Source: Synergistaceae bacterium
GTDB lineage: Bacteria > Synergistota > Synergistia > Synergistales > Aminobacteriaceae
DNA length: 64,000 bases
Direction of reading: 5' to 3'
Assembly (NCBI GenBank): GCA_017448795.1
Contig: JAFSKV010000018.1
Span: 1 to 64,000, forward strand
Shown here piece by piece: positions 18,241 to 27,409 of the stretch. Under the pieces are notes generated by a model, which was given only the letters and a program-made list of their open reading frames with translations, ran no database searches and was not told the DNA's origin. The position numbers and the translations under genes are program-made. The first letter of the stretch is position 1. Every line of letters begins with the position of its first letter.

Positions 18241-19097
18241 CGGAACGCCTGCCCCCAGCCGAGTTTTTCGCGGACAATGTCGAGGAAGCTGCGCCCGGGA
18301 AGATTCACAGTCCTAATCATCTTCGAGTGAGAAAGCCGGATGTCTATCCTGTCTCCCGGAAGAACCTCGTACGCTAGCTGCCCGTCCTGTGTCAGCATAA
18401 TATCCCGTGATGCTCCTTTGGGGATAAGCGATATGCAGTCGTCTTCCGAGGCAATCAGCGGCCTTGAATACAGCGTGTGAGCGCATAGGGGTGCAAGTAT
18501 CATCGCGTTCATCTGAGGGGGGATAACAGGGCCTCCTGCTGACAGGGCGTATGCTGTTGAGCCTGTTGCGCTTGAGACTATTGCACCGTCTGCCGGCATC
18601 TCGCAGAAAAATTTGTGGTTGAACAGTATTTCTATGTGAAGAAGGCGGGCTATTGCGTTCGTCGTCAGCACTACATCATTGAGGGCATATATCTTGTGGA
18701 GAAGGGAGTCGTCATGATACAGGCTGCACTTCAGGACTCTCCGTTCCAGCACGCTGAAATTGTCGTCCAGAATATTGCGCAGGTCATGCTCGAAATCGTC
18801 GGGTCTGCTTGAGGCCAAGAAGCCAAGATGACCCATGTTTATGCCGTGAAGGATTATGTCCGTCCCCATGATGTAACGCGCAGCGCGTAAGAATGTCCCG
18901 TCCCCGCCGATCACTATTGCGAGCTTTACTGTCTTAAGCCAAGTATCATCGCCGAGGCCTGCTGTTGTGAGCGCGCTGGCTTCATGGTGAGGCAGAAGGA
19001 AGGGGCATCCGTTTTCCTGCCCCCACTGCAAGAGTTTCCCGGCCATGCTTACGGCTTCGGGCTTGCGAAGGTTCACTATCATTCCCAGTTCTTTCAC
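18237..19097 (-). CDS. nadK: NAD kinase
   Basis: Phosphorylates NAD+ to NADP+. Family motifs are IVIGGDGTFLRAAR, MGHLGFLA and the long TGSTAYALSAGGPVI active-site segment. It has 286 residues, standard length. The start is GTG at 19097, with AAGGAG 9 bases upstream. It is the first gene of a nadK-recN pair. Confidence 0.95.
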   Translation of the reverse strand: MKELGMIVNLRKPEAVSMAGKLLQWGQENGCPFLLPHHEASALTTAGLGDDTWLKTVKLAIVIGGDGTFLRAARYIMGTDIILHGINMGHLGFLASSRPDDFEHDLRNILDDNFSVLERRVLKCSLYHDDSLLHKIYALNDVVLTTNAIARLLHIEILFNHKFFCEMPADGAIVSSATGSTAYALSAGGPVIPPQMNAMILAPLCAHTLYSRPLIASEDDCISLIPKGASRDIMLTQDGQLAYEVLPGDRIDIRLSHSKMIRTVNLPGRSFLDIVREKLGWGQAFR

Positions 19098-19139
19098 GGC
19101 GCAATTCTCCTTTGGATGAGTGATAATTATATCGCAAAC

Positions 19140-19661
19140 TCACCCCGCAAATTCCCGGTACAACATGCTTGCCTGTATCCCTGTGTTGTTCTGGTACTTC
19201 CCTGATGTGTAGCGTTCGTAAGGCTCGCTTATAGTGTGATAATAGATCTGCGCTATCCGGACATGGGGATATATCCTCACAGGCTGTACACAGAACAATT
19301 CAAGCGTCCAGTAGCCGGCAAAACCAACATCACCGAATCCCGCCGTAACATGTATGCATATCCCAAGCCTGCCTACTGATGACCTGCCCTCAAGCATCGG
19401 GATATAGCCCTCTGTCTTCGTGTATTCTTCCGTCCGGCCAAGATAAAGCCTCCCAGGTTCAAGCACGAAACCTTCAGGCGGGATTGAGATTTTTGCTGAC
19501 GGGTTGTCGTGCCTCATGTCCAGAATCTCACACGTGTACACAAGAAGTTCATCATGAAGAGACAGGTTGTAGCTGTTGGGATTCAGGCGCGACTCATAGA
19601 AAGGCTCTATCACAATTTCGCGGCCTATGTGATTCTTTATCTCAAGTCCTGAAAGTATCAA
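19140..19661 (-). CDS. dcd: dCTP deaminase
   Basis: Converts dCTP to dUTP (or to dUMP in bifunctional members) for thymidylate synthesis. The conserved blocks are SRLNPNSYNLSLHDELLVY, EGRSSVGRLG and AGFGDVGFAGYWTLEL with the catalytic glutamate. The start is read as TTG at 19661, because LILSGLEIKNHIG aligns with the normal Dcd N-terminus (MILSDxEI) and AAGGGGG sits 9 bases upstream; this gives 173 residues. The longer open frame upstream has no such support. The bifunctional deaminase-diphosphatase form cannot be excluded. Confidence 0.93.
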   Translation of the reverse strand: MILSGLEIKNHIGREIVIEPFYESRLNPNSYNLSLHDELLVYTCEILDMRHDNPSAKISIPPEGFVLEPGRLYLGRTEEYTKTEGYIPMLEGRSSVGRLGICIHVTAGFGDVGFAGYWTLELFCVQPVRIYPHVRIAQIYYHTISEPYERYTSGKYQNNTGIQASMLYREFAG

Positions 19662-19717
19662 CGTGAAATGCCCCCTTGCATGCGGGTAATTATAGCCTGA
19701 GTTGCTGTATATACCGC

Positions 19718-19726
19718 TGATATAAT
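19718..19726 (+). promoter_or_regulatory. Extended -10 promoter for yhaM operon
   Basis: TGATATAAT is a perfect extended -10 (TGn plus TATAAT) 38 bases before the yhaM-like start. No good -35 is seen at 16-18 bases. A TATAAT on the opposite strand (19689-19694) could serve dcd. Confidence 0.5.
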
Positions 19727-19763
19727 ATTGCGAAATCTCAAACATGAAAGGCTGCTCCTCACC

Positions 19764-20780
19764 ATGAAAAATTTTCTCAGCGTCAGGGAAGTAAAGCAGC
19801 TCCCAAAAAATTCCGAGTTCACAATCATGGGAGTCGTATCCAAATTCACGCGCAGGAAAGACCGCAACGACAATCCGTTTTGGGAGATGACAGTAAGCGA
19901 CTCTTCAGGCGATATTGACGGCAAGATCTGGCAGGCTTCCTCGTGGAGGAACACGCAGGGAGGCGACAATTTCCCCATTGACCCGGACAACTGCGGACTA
20001 AAGTTCGAAGGTTCTTCTGTGAAAGTCGAAGGCATAATAGCGGAGTTCAGGGATCAAGTTCAGTACAACTTCAACGGAATCTGCTACCTTGATCAGACCG
20101 ATTACCCTCCGAGAATGTTCGCACGTCATTCCCCCGTGAAGTCAGAAATCCTTGAAGACATGTTCATTTCCCTCATTGCTGAAATCTCAAACAAGAAGCT
20201 CCGTGATTTCGTCGAGGCTGTATTCTTCCGTTATGGCCTATGGGAAAAATTCCGTGTGTGGCCGGCAGCTGTTACCCTTCACCACGCTTACACAGGAGGA
20301 CTGCTAGAACATTCCGTGTCTGTCGCAATAGGCGCGCGGGACATGGCTAGGCATTACGCAGACTTCAAGATTCCCGTAAGCACGGACCTTGTGATAGCAG
20401 GGGCATTGCTTCACGACATAGGCAAGCTGGAAGCCTACACCGTCAACCCGACACCGCAGGTAACCCCCCAAGGCTGCGCAATCGAACACATCACACTTGG
20501 CTACAGCATGTTCATGAAGTGCGCTGAGGCAGAAAATCTCGACAAGGACATAGCAACAGCACTCGGCCATATCCTCATCAGCCATCACGGGAAACTTGAA
20601 TACGGCTCGCCCGTCATCCCAATAACACCCGAAGCCTTCATAGTGAACGCCGCAGATGATGCAGACTTCAAGCTGTCCTACTGGAAATCACAGATTGATG
20701 CTCTCAACAGTGATACAGATTTCACGGACTACCTTCCGGCGATTGACCGCAGACTCTGGCGGGGCATCAGGCTGTCATGA
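19764..20780 (+). CDS. yhaM: OB-fold/HD-domain 3'-5' exoribonuclease, YhaM family
   Basis: A 338-residue cytoplasmic protein. The N-terminal OB-type nucleic-acid-binding domain (about 1-110, TIMGVVSKFTRRKDRNDNPFW...) is followed by an HD phosphohydrolase domain with HHAYTGGLLEHS, LLHDIGKLEAY and a later SHHGKLEYG. This two-domain order is that of YhaM, a 3'-5' exonuclease on RNA and DNA in Firmicutes. ATG at 19764 lacks a strong Shine-Dalgarno (AAAGG is 13 or more bases upstream). It heads a run of overlapping genes that leads into ftsEX. Confidence 0.88.
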   Translation: MKNFLSVREVKQLPKNSEFTIMGVVSKFTRRKDRNDNPFWEMTVSDSSGDIDGKIWQASSWRNTQGGDNFPIDPDNCGLKFEGSSVKVEGIIAEFRDQVQYNFNGICYLDQTDYPPRMFARHSPVKSEILEDMFISLIAEISNKKLRDFVEAVFFRYGLWEKFRVWPAAVTLHHAYTGGLLEHSVSVAIGARDMARHYADFKIPVSTDLVIAGALLHDIGKLEAYTVNPTPQVTPQGCAIEHITLGYSMFMKCAEAENLDKDIATALGHILISHHGKLEYGSPVIPITPEAFIVNAADDADFKLSYWKSQIDALNSDTDFTDYLPAIDRRLWRGIRLS

Positions 20781-21688
20781 CCACAACCATAACCATCACT
20801 CAGGACGATGACGGCAGGAGGCTTGACAGGACGCTACGCACTGCCTTCAAGTCCGTGACGCTCGGCGAAATCATGAAGGCCATACGAAAGGGAGCAGTAC
20901 GCATAAACGGGACTCGCGTCAGGGACGGAGGGACTCACCTTTCAGCGGGTGATGAGCTTGCTGTTCCTTGGGTGAAAGGCGGGAAGGTCATCCCGAAATT
21001 CACAGGCTGGGGGAAAATCTCAGTCATCTTCCGGGGGGATAACGTGCTGATCCTGAACAAGCCCGCCGGGATTCTCGTCCAGCCGGACGAACCGGGAGGA
21101 GACAGCGTTATTTCCCGCGTATGGGGGGTGTTAGGCACTAGGACTCCCGCCGCTGTCCACCGTCTTGACCGCAACACTACAGGGATATTGGCCGTTGCTC
21201 TTCACGGGGACTCACTGCGTGCGCTGGAAGAGCTGTTCAAGACCAGGAGAGTCAGCAAAATATATCTTGCCGCTGTAACAGGGAGACTGCCGGAAGAAAT
21301 TACCGTTGACGCGCCGCTTCTGAAAGATTCCGTGAACAACATGGTGAAAGTTTCTGCTGACGGTATGAGAGCAGTAACAAGAATCACATGCCTTGACTCG
21401 GACGGTGAATATTCTCTGGCAAGGATTGAGCTTCTCACGGGCAGGACTCATCAGGCAAGAGTCCACACTGCTCACATAGGCCATCCCATCATAGGAGACA
21501 GGAAATACGGCAGCTTCTCCGCAAACAAGCTCATGAAGTCCGTAACACGCCCGCTGCTTCACGCTTATGAGCTGGCTTTCCCGGAGAATGTCGGCGAATC
21601 ATTGTCAGAGATAGCCGGGAAAAGTTTTACTGCTGACCTGCCCGGCGACATGAAAGAATTTATCGGCAAAAGGGGGCTGAAATTATGA
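20777..21688 (+). CDS. RluC/RluD-family pseudouridine synthase
   Basis: Isomerises uridine to pseudouridine in rRNA. An N-terminal S4 RNA-binding domain (about 15-75, EIMKAIRKGAVRINGTRV) precedes the catalytic domain with HRLDRNTTGIL (catalytic aspartate) and ELLTGRTHQARVHTAHIGHPIIGD. It has 303 residues, normal for the family. It overlaps yhaM by ATGA and the next gene by ATGA. The exact target (RluC or RluD positions in 23S rRNA) cannot be assigned. Confidence 0.92.
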   Translation: MTTTITITQDDDGRRLDRTLRTAFKSVTLGEIMKAIRKGAVRINGTRVRDGGTHLSAGDELAVPWVKGGKVIPKFTGWGKISVIFRGDNVLILNKPAGILVQPDEPGGDSVISRVWGVLGTRTPAAVHRLDRNTTGILAVALHGDSLRALEELFKTRRVSKIYLAAVTGRLPEEITVDAPLLKDSVNNMVKVSADGMRAVTRITCLDSDGEYSLARIELLTGRTHQARVHTAHIGHPIIGDRKYGSFSANKLMKSVTRPLLHAYELAFPENVGESLSEIAGKSFTADLPGDMKEFIGKRGLKL

Positions 21689-22803
21689 GGACAAGAAATC
21701 TTCTGCTCAGGGTAATAACCGCGCTGTTAATCTCGCAGGCATTCTATTACGCAGCCGACTCGCTGGCCGTCAGGAAGTGGAACAGCTCCGAGTCCCTTAT
21801 AGTCCGCGTAATAAGCGCAGGCCCGGAAACAGTCATTCCTTCAGAAGGCGAAGACAGCTACGAGATGTTAGAGCGGGACACAGTGCTTCAGGTTCTTTCA
21901 GGGAATGAGGCGGACAAACAGCTTAACGTCAAAACAGTCCGGCTTTCAGGGAGCGGCCTAGATGTCGTGCCGGGGAACCGCTACCTTCTTGTGTGGGATA
22001 TTTTCGCTGACGGCAAGGTGCAGTACTCAATTGCTGATGCTTTCCGCGTGCCTTCTGTCGCAGGGATTGTGATGCTTGTCTGCGCGATGCTGATGGCTCT
22101 CACGGGATGGCGGGGCTTCTTCGCGCTGCTGGGGCTTGGCGCGTCAGTGTGCGTGCTTGTCTTCACCATGATTCCTCTGACGGTCAGGGGCTGGGACACT
22201 GTATGGCTTGCTGTCGCCTCTGTCCTGATTATCGCGACTGTAACAGTGCTGTGTGTTGTGAAACATGCAAGGTACAGGATAGTTGCGCTTATGGGGAGTC
22301 TCGGCGGTGTCATGGGGGGCTTCCTTTGCGGGGCTGTCATGGTGTACATGTGGGAATTGTCCGGGCTTGCCGGTGAAGGCTCGGCTCTTCTTGCGGCAAC
22401 CCTCCCTTTCCTGAACATGCGGGGGATACTGCTTGCCTCCGTCCTGATAGGGTCGATAGGGGCTGTTCTTGACGTAGCAATATCAATCACCGCTTCAATG
22501 TCTGAGTTTGTCGACTATGATGAGGACATACCGCTTGACCGTCTTCTTCTCGCCGGTCTCAACGTAGGGACTGAAGTGCTTGGCAGCATGATTAACACTC
22601 TCATTCTTGCCTACATGGGAAGCAGTCTGCCTATGGCTGTTCTGATATGCAGTGCGGGCGTAGAGTTTTCCGGGATACTCAATGACCCATACATAGCGCA
22701 GGAGATAGTTCAGTCTCTTGCCGGGACATTGGGGCTTCTCTTCACGATTCCTGCTTCGGCGTTCGCTTTCGTCATGGCCGAGTCTGTAAGGAGGGGGCAA
22801 TGA
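21685..22803 (+). CDS. YibE/F family membrane protein
   Basis: A 372-residue inner-membrane protein. An N-terminal hydrophobic segment is followed by a periplasmic domain (about 30-115, with a LEVL-like DTVLQVLSGNEADKQL segment) and then about eight membrane helices rich in Gly and Ala (GIVMLVCAMLMALTGWRG onward), the layout of the YibE/F family. The function of this family is not known. It is in a tightly overlapping operon (ATGA on both sides) between a pseudouridine synthase and a Ppx/GppA phosphatase. Confidence 0.82.
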   Translation: MRTRNLLLRVITALLISQAFYYAADSLAVRKWNSSESLIVRVISAGPETVIPSEGEDSYEMLERDTVLQVLSGNEADKQLNVKTVRLSGSGLDVVPGNRYLLVWDIFADGKVQYSIADAFRVPSVAGIVMLVCAMLMALTGWRGFFALLGLGASVCVLVFTMIPLTVRGWDTVWLAVASVLIIATVTVLCVVKHARYRIVALMGSLGGVMGGFLCGAVMVYMWELSGLAGEGSALLAATLPFLNMRGILLASVLIGSIGAVLDVAISITASMSEFVDYDEDIPLDRLLLAGLNVGTEVLGSMINTLILAYMGSSLPMAVLICSAGVEFSGILNDPYIAQEIVQSLAGTLGLLFTIPASAFAFVMAESVRRGQ

Positions 22804-23714
22804 TACGGTCAGTAATAGACATCGGAAGCAACTCCATAAAGATGCGCGCTGCCCGGCTTGACTCAGGGCGCGTGAATGTCATACGTGATGAGACGGAAGT
22901 AGTAAGGCTTGGGCGCGGAATGTCAGCAACAGGACTCCTATCTGATGAAAGTATGAAGCTGGCCTGTGATACTGTCTCAAAAATGGCTGGGAAAGCCCGT
23001 CGTCTCGGAGCTGAGATTTTCATTGCCGGGACAATGGCACTCAGGACAGCCGGGAACTCTCAGGATTTCGTGAAGATGGTGAAGGACTCATGCGGCCTTG
23101 ACGTTCACATTCTCACGGGTGAGGACGAAGCCCGGTATTCATGGAGGGGAGCTGTTGACGGTTTCAGGCTTGAAGGTGATGCTGTCATGTTCGACACGGG
23201 CGGGGGAAGCACTGAGTTTGTCGCAGGAGAAGGGCGGGAAATGAGACGGGCTGTCAGCGTTCCTGTAGGGGCGGTGAACCTGAGCGAGCGTTTTTTCCAG
23301 GCAGGCGGCGGGACTGTCAGTAAGTCAGAATGCGACGAGGCATTGAGATACGTAACAGGACTCTTCACGGAGCATAACATAGGGAGCTTCTGCCCTCCCG
23401 GAAAATTTGACGTTATCGCAGTAGGAGGAGGAGTAGTAGCTATGTCAGGTGTGAAGAACGCCTGCGAAAACTTTGTGCCTTCACGCCTTCACGGAAGCGT
23501 CCTGACTCTGAATGACGCGGCAAGACAGATACGGCTGTATTCATCCCTGACACTATCAGAACGCGAGAATGTTATAGGCCTGCCTAAGTCGAGGGCTGAT
23601 GTGATACTCGGCAGCGCGTGTATAGTTTTCGCCGCCCTTGAGACTCTTTCAGCCTCTTCCTGTATGGTGAGCATAAACGGATTGCGGCACGGGCTGTTAC
23701 TGGGTGATATATAA
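22800..23714 (+). CDS. ppx: Ppx/GppA phosphatase family protein
   Basis: ASKHA-fold phosphatase for polyphosphate or guanosine pentaphosphate. The phosphate-1 motif is IDIGSNSIKMRAA and the phosphate-2 motif is MFDTGGGSTEFV; the GGGVVAMSG segment of the second subdomain is also present. It has 304 residues, so it is the short form that lacks the C-terminal HD-like domain of E. coli Ppx. Short forms may act as polyphosphatase or pppGpp phosphatase. Overlaps its neighbours. Confidence 0.9.
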   Translation: MIRSVIDIGSNSIKMRAARLDSGRVNVIRDETEVVRLGRGMSATGLLSDESMKLACDTVSKMAGKARRLGAEIFIAGTMALRTAGNSQDFVKMVKDSCGLDVHILTGEDEARYSWRGAVDGFRLEGDAVMFDTGGGSTEFVAGEGREMRRAVSVPVGAVNLSERFFQAGGGTVSKSECDEALRYVTGLFTEHNIGSFCPPGKFDVIAVGGGVVAMSGVKNACENFVPSRLHGSVLTLNDAARQIRLYSSLTLSERENVIGLPKSRADVILGSACIVFAALETLSASSCMVSINGLRHGLLLGDI

Positions 23715-23754
23715 TGTACTGACAATATCCCGACTCCGAAGAGGTGAACATAAG

Positions 23755-24657
23755 TTGCTGCTCGAACTGATGTCCAACGGAACACTGGCCGAGCTTCCGC
23801 CTGAAAATATGCCTGAAGGAATTTCCCCGCCCGGCGATTCCTCCGTGATGCTTCTCCTGCCTCATAACAAATATCTTCTGGGACAGCACGGAAGTGAATG
23901 GGTTTACGCAGGAGGAAGCCCGGAAACTCTTCCGCAGAATGTTTTTCTCTACGACAGCCAGAGCCTGTCTCTCCTCAATGACAACGCAGAACCCACAATC
24001 CTGAACGCAGGGACAGTGAACACCCTGCGCCGCGAACTCCTAGCAATGTCCGAGCCTCCCGGCAATCACACGGGAGCTGTCCTTATGCTGCGTACATTCA
24101 TGGGTAAGCATCCTGTATTCCTGTCTGAGAACGCGGAATATCTTGACGAGAAAATTTTTGCCGCTTCTGTCAGGAACAATCCCACGCTCATCAAAGCATA
24201 CTGGACGCTGCGTTTTGCCATGAACAGGGGAGAGCTTGAGGCGGTAACAAGAATCAAAGCATGGCTGAAGGCAGACCCTGATGTTTTCGCGAGATCCGGC
24301 CATGAAACGAGGCTTTGGTTCTCGATACTTGAGATGCCTGACGCTGAAGCAGTCTCAGAATTAGAATCGCTTTCGTTCTCAGTGCTTGAGCTTAAACGCA
24401 TGGCCGCGCAGAACGCTTCGCCCGTTGTCGTCTATAACCCTGTGTCAGGCTGGCTTGTCCTCGCGCGTTTCGGAAGGAAAAGGGACACAATGTTTTTCCT
24501 GTGGGCATACTTCAGCCATGACTTGTGGAACGAACTCCGCGAACGCAAAAAGTTATCCGTCAATGACATAATACTTTCCTCATGGGGCGAGCATGACACA
24601 AGGCAGGCCATGACGGAGCGGGCAAAGTACAAAGGAGCTGACGACATAGCAGAATGA
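23755..24657 (+). CDS. Unknown protein upstream of ftsE
   Basis: A 300-residue soluble protein that I do not recognise. It has no signal peptide and no membrane segment. The N-terminal 100 residues look beta-rich (MLLLPHNKYLLGQHGSEWVYAGG); the rest is mainly helical (NAEYLDEKIFAASVRNNPTL, then TRIKAWLKADPDVF). The start is placed at TTG 23755 because GAGGTG lies 8 bases upstream; a GTG at 23704 in the same frame is inside ppx. It overlaps ftsE by ATGA, so it is translated together with the division genes. A cell-envelope or division role is only contextual. Confidence 0.75.
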   Translation: MLLELMSNGTLAELPPENMPEGISPPGDSSVMLLLPHNKYLLGQHGSEWVYAGGSPETLPQNVFLYDSQSLSLLNDNAEPTILNAGTVNTLRRELLAMSEPPGNHTGAVLMLRTFMGKHPVFLSENAEYLDEKIFAASVRNNPTLIKAYWTLRFAMNRGELEAVTRIKAWLKADPDVFARSGHETRLWFSILEMPDAEAVSELESLSFSVLELKRMAAQNASPVVVYNPVSGWLVLARFGRKRDTMFFLWAYFSHDLWNELRERKKLSVNDIILSSWGEHDTRQAMTERAKYKGADDIAE

Positions 24658-25337
24658 ATATCCAGTTTTCGGGAGTAAGCAAAGTTTTTGAGCCTGATAT
24701 AGCCGCCCTCGTTGATATAAGCCTGAGAGTTGAGCAGGGCGAATTTGTCTACGTAATCGGGCAGACAGGCTCCGGGAAATCCACGCTTCTCCGTCTCATA
24801 ACACGCGAGCTTCTTCCGTCGAGGGGGGTTGTTGCTGTTGGAGGCTATGACCTCATGCGGATGCGAAAGGCAGACATACCATATTACCGCCGGGACGTTG
24901 GGCTCGTCGCCCAGGACTTCAAGCTGATACCTACCCTCACAGTCTACGAGAATATAGCGTTTGTCATGGAAGCCATGTCAGTCCCCAAAAGACTCGTCTC
25001 AGAGCGCGCGAAAGATGTCATCAACCAAGTTGGATTGTGGCGGAGAAGGTCAATGAGGCCCGCTCAGCTTTCAGGCGGAGAACAGCAGAGGGTTGCAATA
25101 GCCCGCGCCCTTGCGAACTCGCCTTCACTCTTTATTGCCGATGAGCCTACGGGAAATCTTGACTTCCACACAGCGGCAGAAATCATGAAGATACTTTTTG
25201 CGATAAACGCGGCTGGTGTTACTGTGGTCATGTCGACGCACAATCAGGGAATCGTAAACGCGTCAAGGCAGAGGGTTATAGAGCTTGACAGCGGCCGCCT
25301 TGTCCGCGACGAGAAAGGAGGCCTGTATTCAGAATGA
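24654..25337 (+). CDS. ftsE: Cell division ATP-binding protein FtsE
   Basis: Cytoplasmic ATPase of the FtsEX complex, which regulates peptidoglycan hydrolases at the septum. It has Walker [13 protein letters not shown], signature [15 protein letters not shown], Walker [13 protein letters not shown] and the H-loop [11 protein letters not shown]. It has 227 residues, typical. ATGA overlaps on both sides. The usual context, ftsE-ftsX-M23 hydrolase-ctpA, is complete here. Confidence 0.96.
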   Translation: MNIQFSGVSKVFEPDIAALVDISLRVEQGEFVYVIGQTGSGKSTLLRLITRELLPSRGVVAVGGYDLMRMRKADIPYYRRDVGLVAQDFKLIPTLTVYENIAFVMEAMSVPKRLVSERAKDVINQVGLWRRRSMRPAQLSGGEQQRVAIARALANSPSLFIADEPTGNLDFHTAAEIMKILFAINAAGVTVVMSTHNQGIVNASRQRVIELDSGRLVRDEKGGLYSE

Positions 25338-26230
25338 CGACGCTGCGTTACGTTCTCCGCGACACATGGAGGCTCATAGTTCATCACTGGGTGCTTGGTC
25401 TTCTCACTCTCATAACAGCGGGGGTAATGCTCTGGATTCTCGGAGTAACAACCCTCTTGTCCCTCAACCTTGAGAACCTTCTTTCACGCCTTGAGTCAGA
25501 GCTTGCTGTTCAGGCATATCTTGTGAAGGACAACACCCTAGACGTTGAGGCAATAGCCCGGAAGATTCAGAGCCTCGAATACGTCTACAGCATAAAGACA
25601 TTTTCGCCTGCTGACTCTCTTGCCAAGCTCCAGCAGAAGATGGGCAGTCAGTCTCGCGCCCTTGAGATGCTCGGAGACAACCCCATACCTTGGAATTTCG
25701 AGATACACGTGAACAGCGCGCAGGATGTAGAGCCACTTGTTGACGCGTTAAAGGCAATGCCGGAAGTTGATGATGTCGTTTACGCCGGGCTTGTGGTCAA
25801 GAGAATATCAGCCCTTTCACGGATCTCATCGCGTGCTGCCCTTGTCATGTTCATTCTTGCCGTCATAATCACCGCGCTTGTTGTCTACAACACGATACAC
25901 ATATCGCTTTATTCACGCCGCGAGGAAATCGGAATCATGTACCTTGTAGGGGCAACGAGGGCGTATATTGCGACTCCTTTTGTGCTTGAAGGGACTCTTC
26001 TTGCCATGTTCGGGGCAGTCATAGCGGGGGCGGGGATAATAGGCGCGTATTTTCCAGGCATTGAGCTTATCCGGGAGAACCTGCCGCTGCTGACGAACAT
26101 AATTATCACGGACAGGGCGGTAATCTGGAGATTCTGCGGGCTTCTTGCCGGGTTTGGGGCGACTCTGGGATGGGTTTGCAGTTATCTTGTTGTGGCAAGA
26201 TTCATCAACTCAATAACGAGGCCGGAATGA
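25334..26230 (+). CDS. ftsX: Cell division protein FtsX
   Basis: Inner-membrane partner of FtsE, 298 residues. One N-terminal membrane segment (LIVHHWVLGLLTLITAGVML) is followed by a periplasmic domain of about 100 residues (LSRLESELAVQAYLVKDN...), then three C-terminal helices typical of FtsX/MacB-type permeases. The periplasmic loop normally contacts an EnvC-like coiled-coil activator; two such genes follow directly. ATGA overlaps on both sides. Confidence 0.95.
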   Translation: MTTLRYVLRDTWRLIVHHWVLGLLTLITAGVMLWILGVTTLLSLNLENLLSRLESELAVQAYLVKDNTLDVEAIARKIQSLEYVYSIKTFSPADSLAKLQQKMGSQSRALEMLGDNPIPWNFEIHVNSAQDVEPLVDALKAMPEVDDVVYAGLVVKRISALSRISSRAALVMFILAVIITALVVYNTIHISLYSRREEIGIMYLVGATRAYIATPFVLEGTLLAMFGAVIAGAGIIGAYFPGIELIRENLPLLTNIIITDRAVIWRFCGLLAGFGATLGWVCSYLVVARFINSITRPE

Positions 26231-27396
26231 GCAGGAAAATTTCAGCACTTGTAATCCTTGCGGCTCTGCTGTTGTCGTCGGCCGCCGCGAAGAAAGCTGC
26301 CCCCAAGCCGAAAGGAAGCATAGACGCTCAGATAGCGGCGGAGGAAAAGAGGCGTTCGGATCTGGCCAAACAGGTCAAGACATACCGCGACCAGATAAAG
26401 CAGATGGGAGCAAAGGTAGAAGGATTGCTGACGAAGGTAAACACCCTCCAGCAAGATGAGAGCATGGCCAAGCAGGAACTCACGGTACTTGAGCTTCAGA
26501 GCGAGAAAATACAGGAAAATATTGATGTCCTTGACGCTCACATGAGGGAAGAGCAGGTTAGGATAGATGAGCTTTCCGGGAAGATGAGGGAGCGTATTGT
26601 TGACATGTACAAATACGGCGAGACCGGGAGAATGAGGACTCTTTTTGCCTCAAGGAGCGTTTTCGAGGCTGTGGAGAATGCCTACCTGCTCAAGTGCGTG
26701 AATGACCGCGACGAAGATATATTGTCCCAGCTTCAGTCCCGTGTTCAGAACATGGACTTGTCCCGGCGCACAATGGACGACCATCAGGCTCGCCTGCGCG
26801 AGAAGAGCGACGCGGTACAGCTTCAGCGCGACAAGTACCAGCAGAGCATCAAGGACACAAACAGGTTCATTACGTCCCTCCAGCGTCAGAAGGCTCTTGC
26901 GGAGAAGGCAGCAATTGAGGCGGAAGAAGCCCAGAGAGCCGCGGGGGCAATGATAGCGGAACTGCAGAGGAAGCGCGCACGTTCATTCCTTCCTGCGACG
27001 GGAAAAGGCTCAATGTTCGACTGGCCTGTGAGGGGGGTAATATCGAGTCCTTTCGGCAGCAGGACACATCCAATACTTAAGCGCAAAATCCTTCACGCCG
27101 GAATCGATATAGCCGCCTCAAACGGAACTCCTGTAAAAGCGGCCGGGCCCGGCGAGGTCATCTACAACGGATGGCTGAGGGGCTACGGGCGTGTTGTCGT
27201 TATTGACCACGGGCGGGGCTTCTCGACGCTTTACGCGCACCTGTCGGCCAGCCTCGTCAGCGAAGGGCAGGTAGTCAAGGCAGGAAGCACTGTAGCCCGC
27301 GTAGGAAGGACAGGGAATGTTACAGGATACCATCTTCATTTTGAGGTCAGGCAGTACGGGACTCCTGTCAGCCCTATAAAGTATCTCAAGCGTTAA
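26227..27396 (+). CDS. Murein hydrolase / EnvC-like protein with complete M23 site
   Basis: Exported 389-residue protein with a signal peptide (about 1-21), a long coiled-coil (about 30-255) and a C-terminal LytM/M23 domain (about 270-389). All M23 residues are present: His290 and Asp294 (HAGID), His338 (YAHLS), His369 and His371 (HLHFE). It could therefore cleave peptidoglycan peptide cross-links itself, unlike E. coli EnvC, which only activates amidases. ATG at 26227 overlaps the ftsX stop by ATGA. The coiled coil is the expected FtsX-binding part. A degenerate paralogue follows. Confidence 0.92.
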   Translation: MSRKISALVILAALLLSSAAAKKAAPKPKGSIDAQIAAEEKRRSDLAKQVKTYRDQIKQMGAKVEGLLTKVNTLQQDESMAKQELTVLELQSEKIQENIDVLDAHMREEQVRIDELSGKMRERIVDMYKYGETGRMRTLFASRSVFEAVENAYLLKCVNDRDEDILSQLQSRVQNMDLSRRTMDDHQARLREKSDAVQLQRDKYQQSIKDTNRFITSLQRQKALAEKAAIEAEEAQRAAGAMIAELQRKRARSFLPATGKGSMFDWPVRGVISSPFGSRTHPILKRKILHAGIDIAASNGTPVKAAGPGEVIYNGWLRGYGRVVVIDHGRGFSTLYAHLSASLVSEGQVVKAGSTVARVGRTGNVTGYHLHFEVRQYGTPVSPIKYLKR

Positions 27397-27409
27397 AGGA
27401 GTGATGAAT

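Noticed and set aside
17561-18316. 251-codon plus-strand ORF opposite recN
   Set aside because: Its Ser/Arg-rich composition is that of antisense translation of recN, which has full family motifs.
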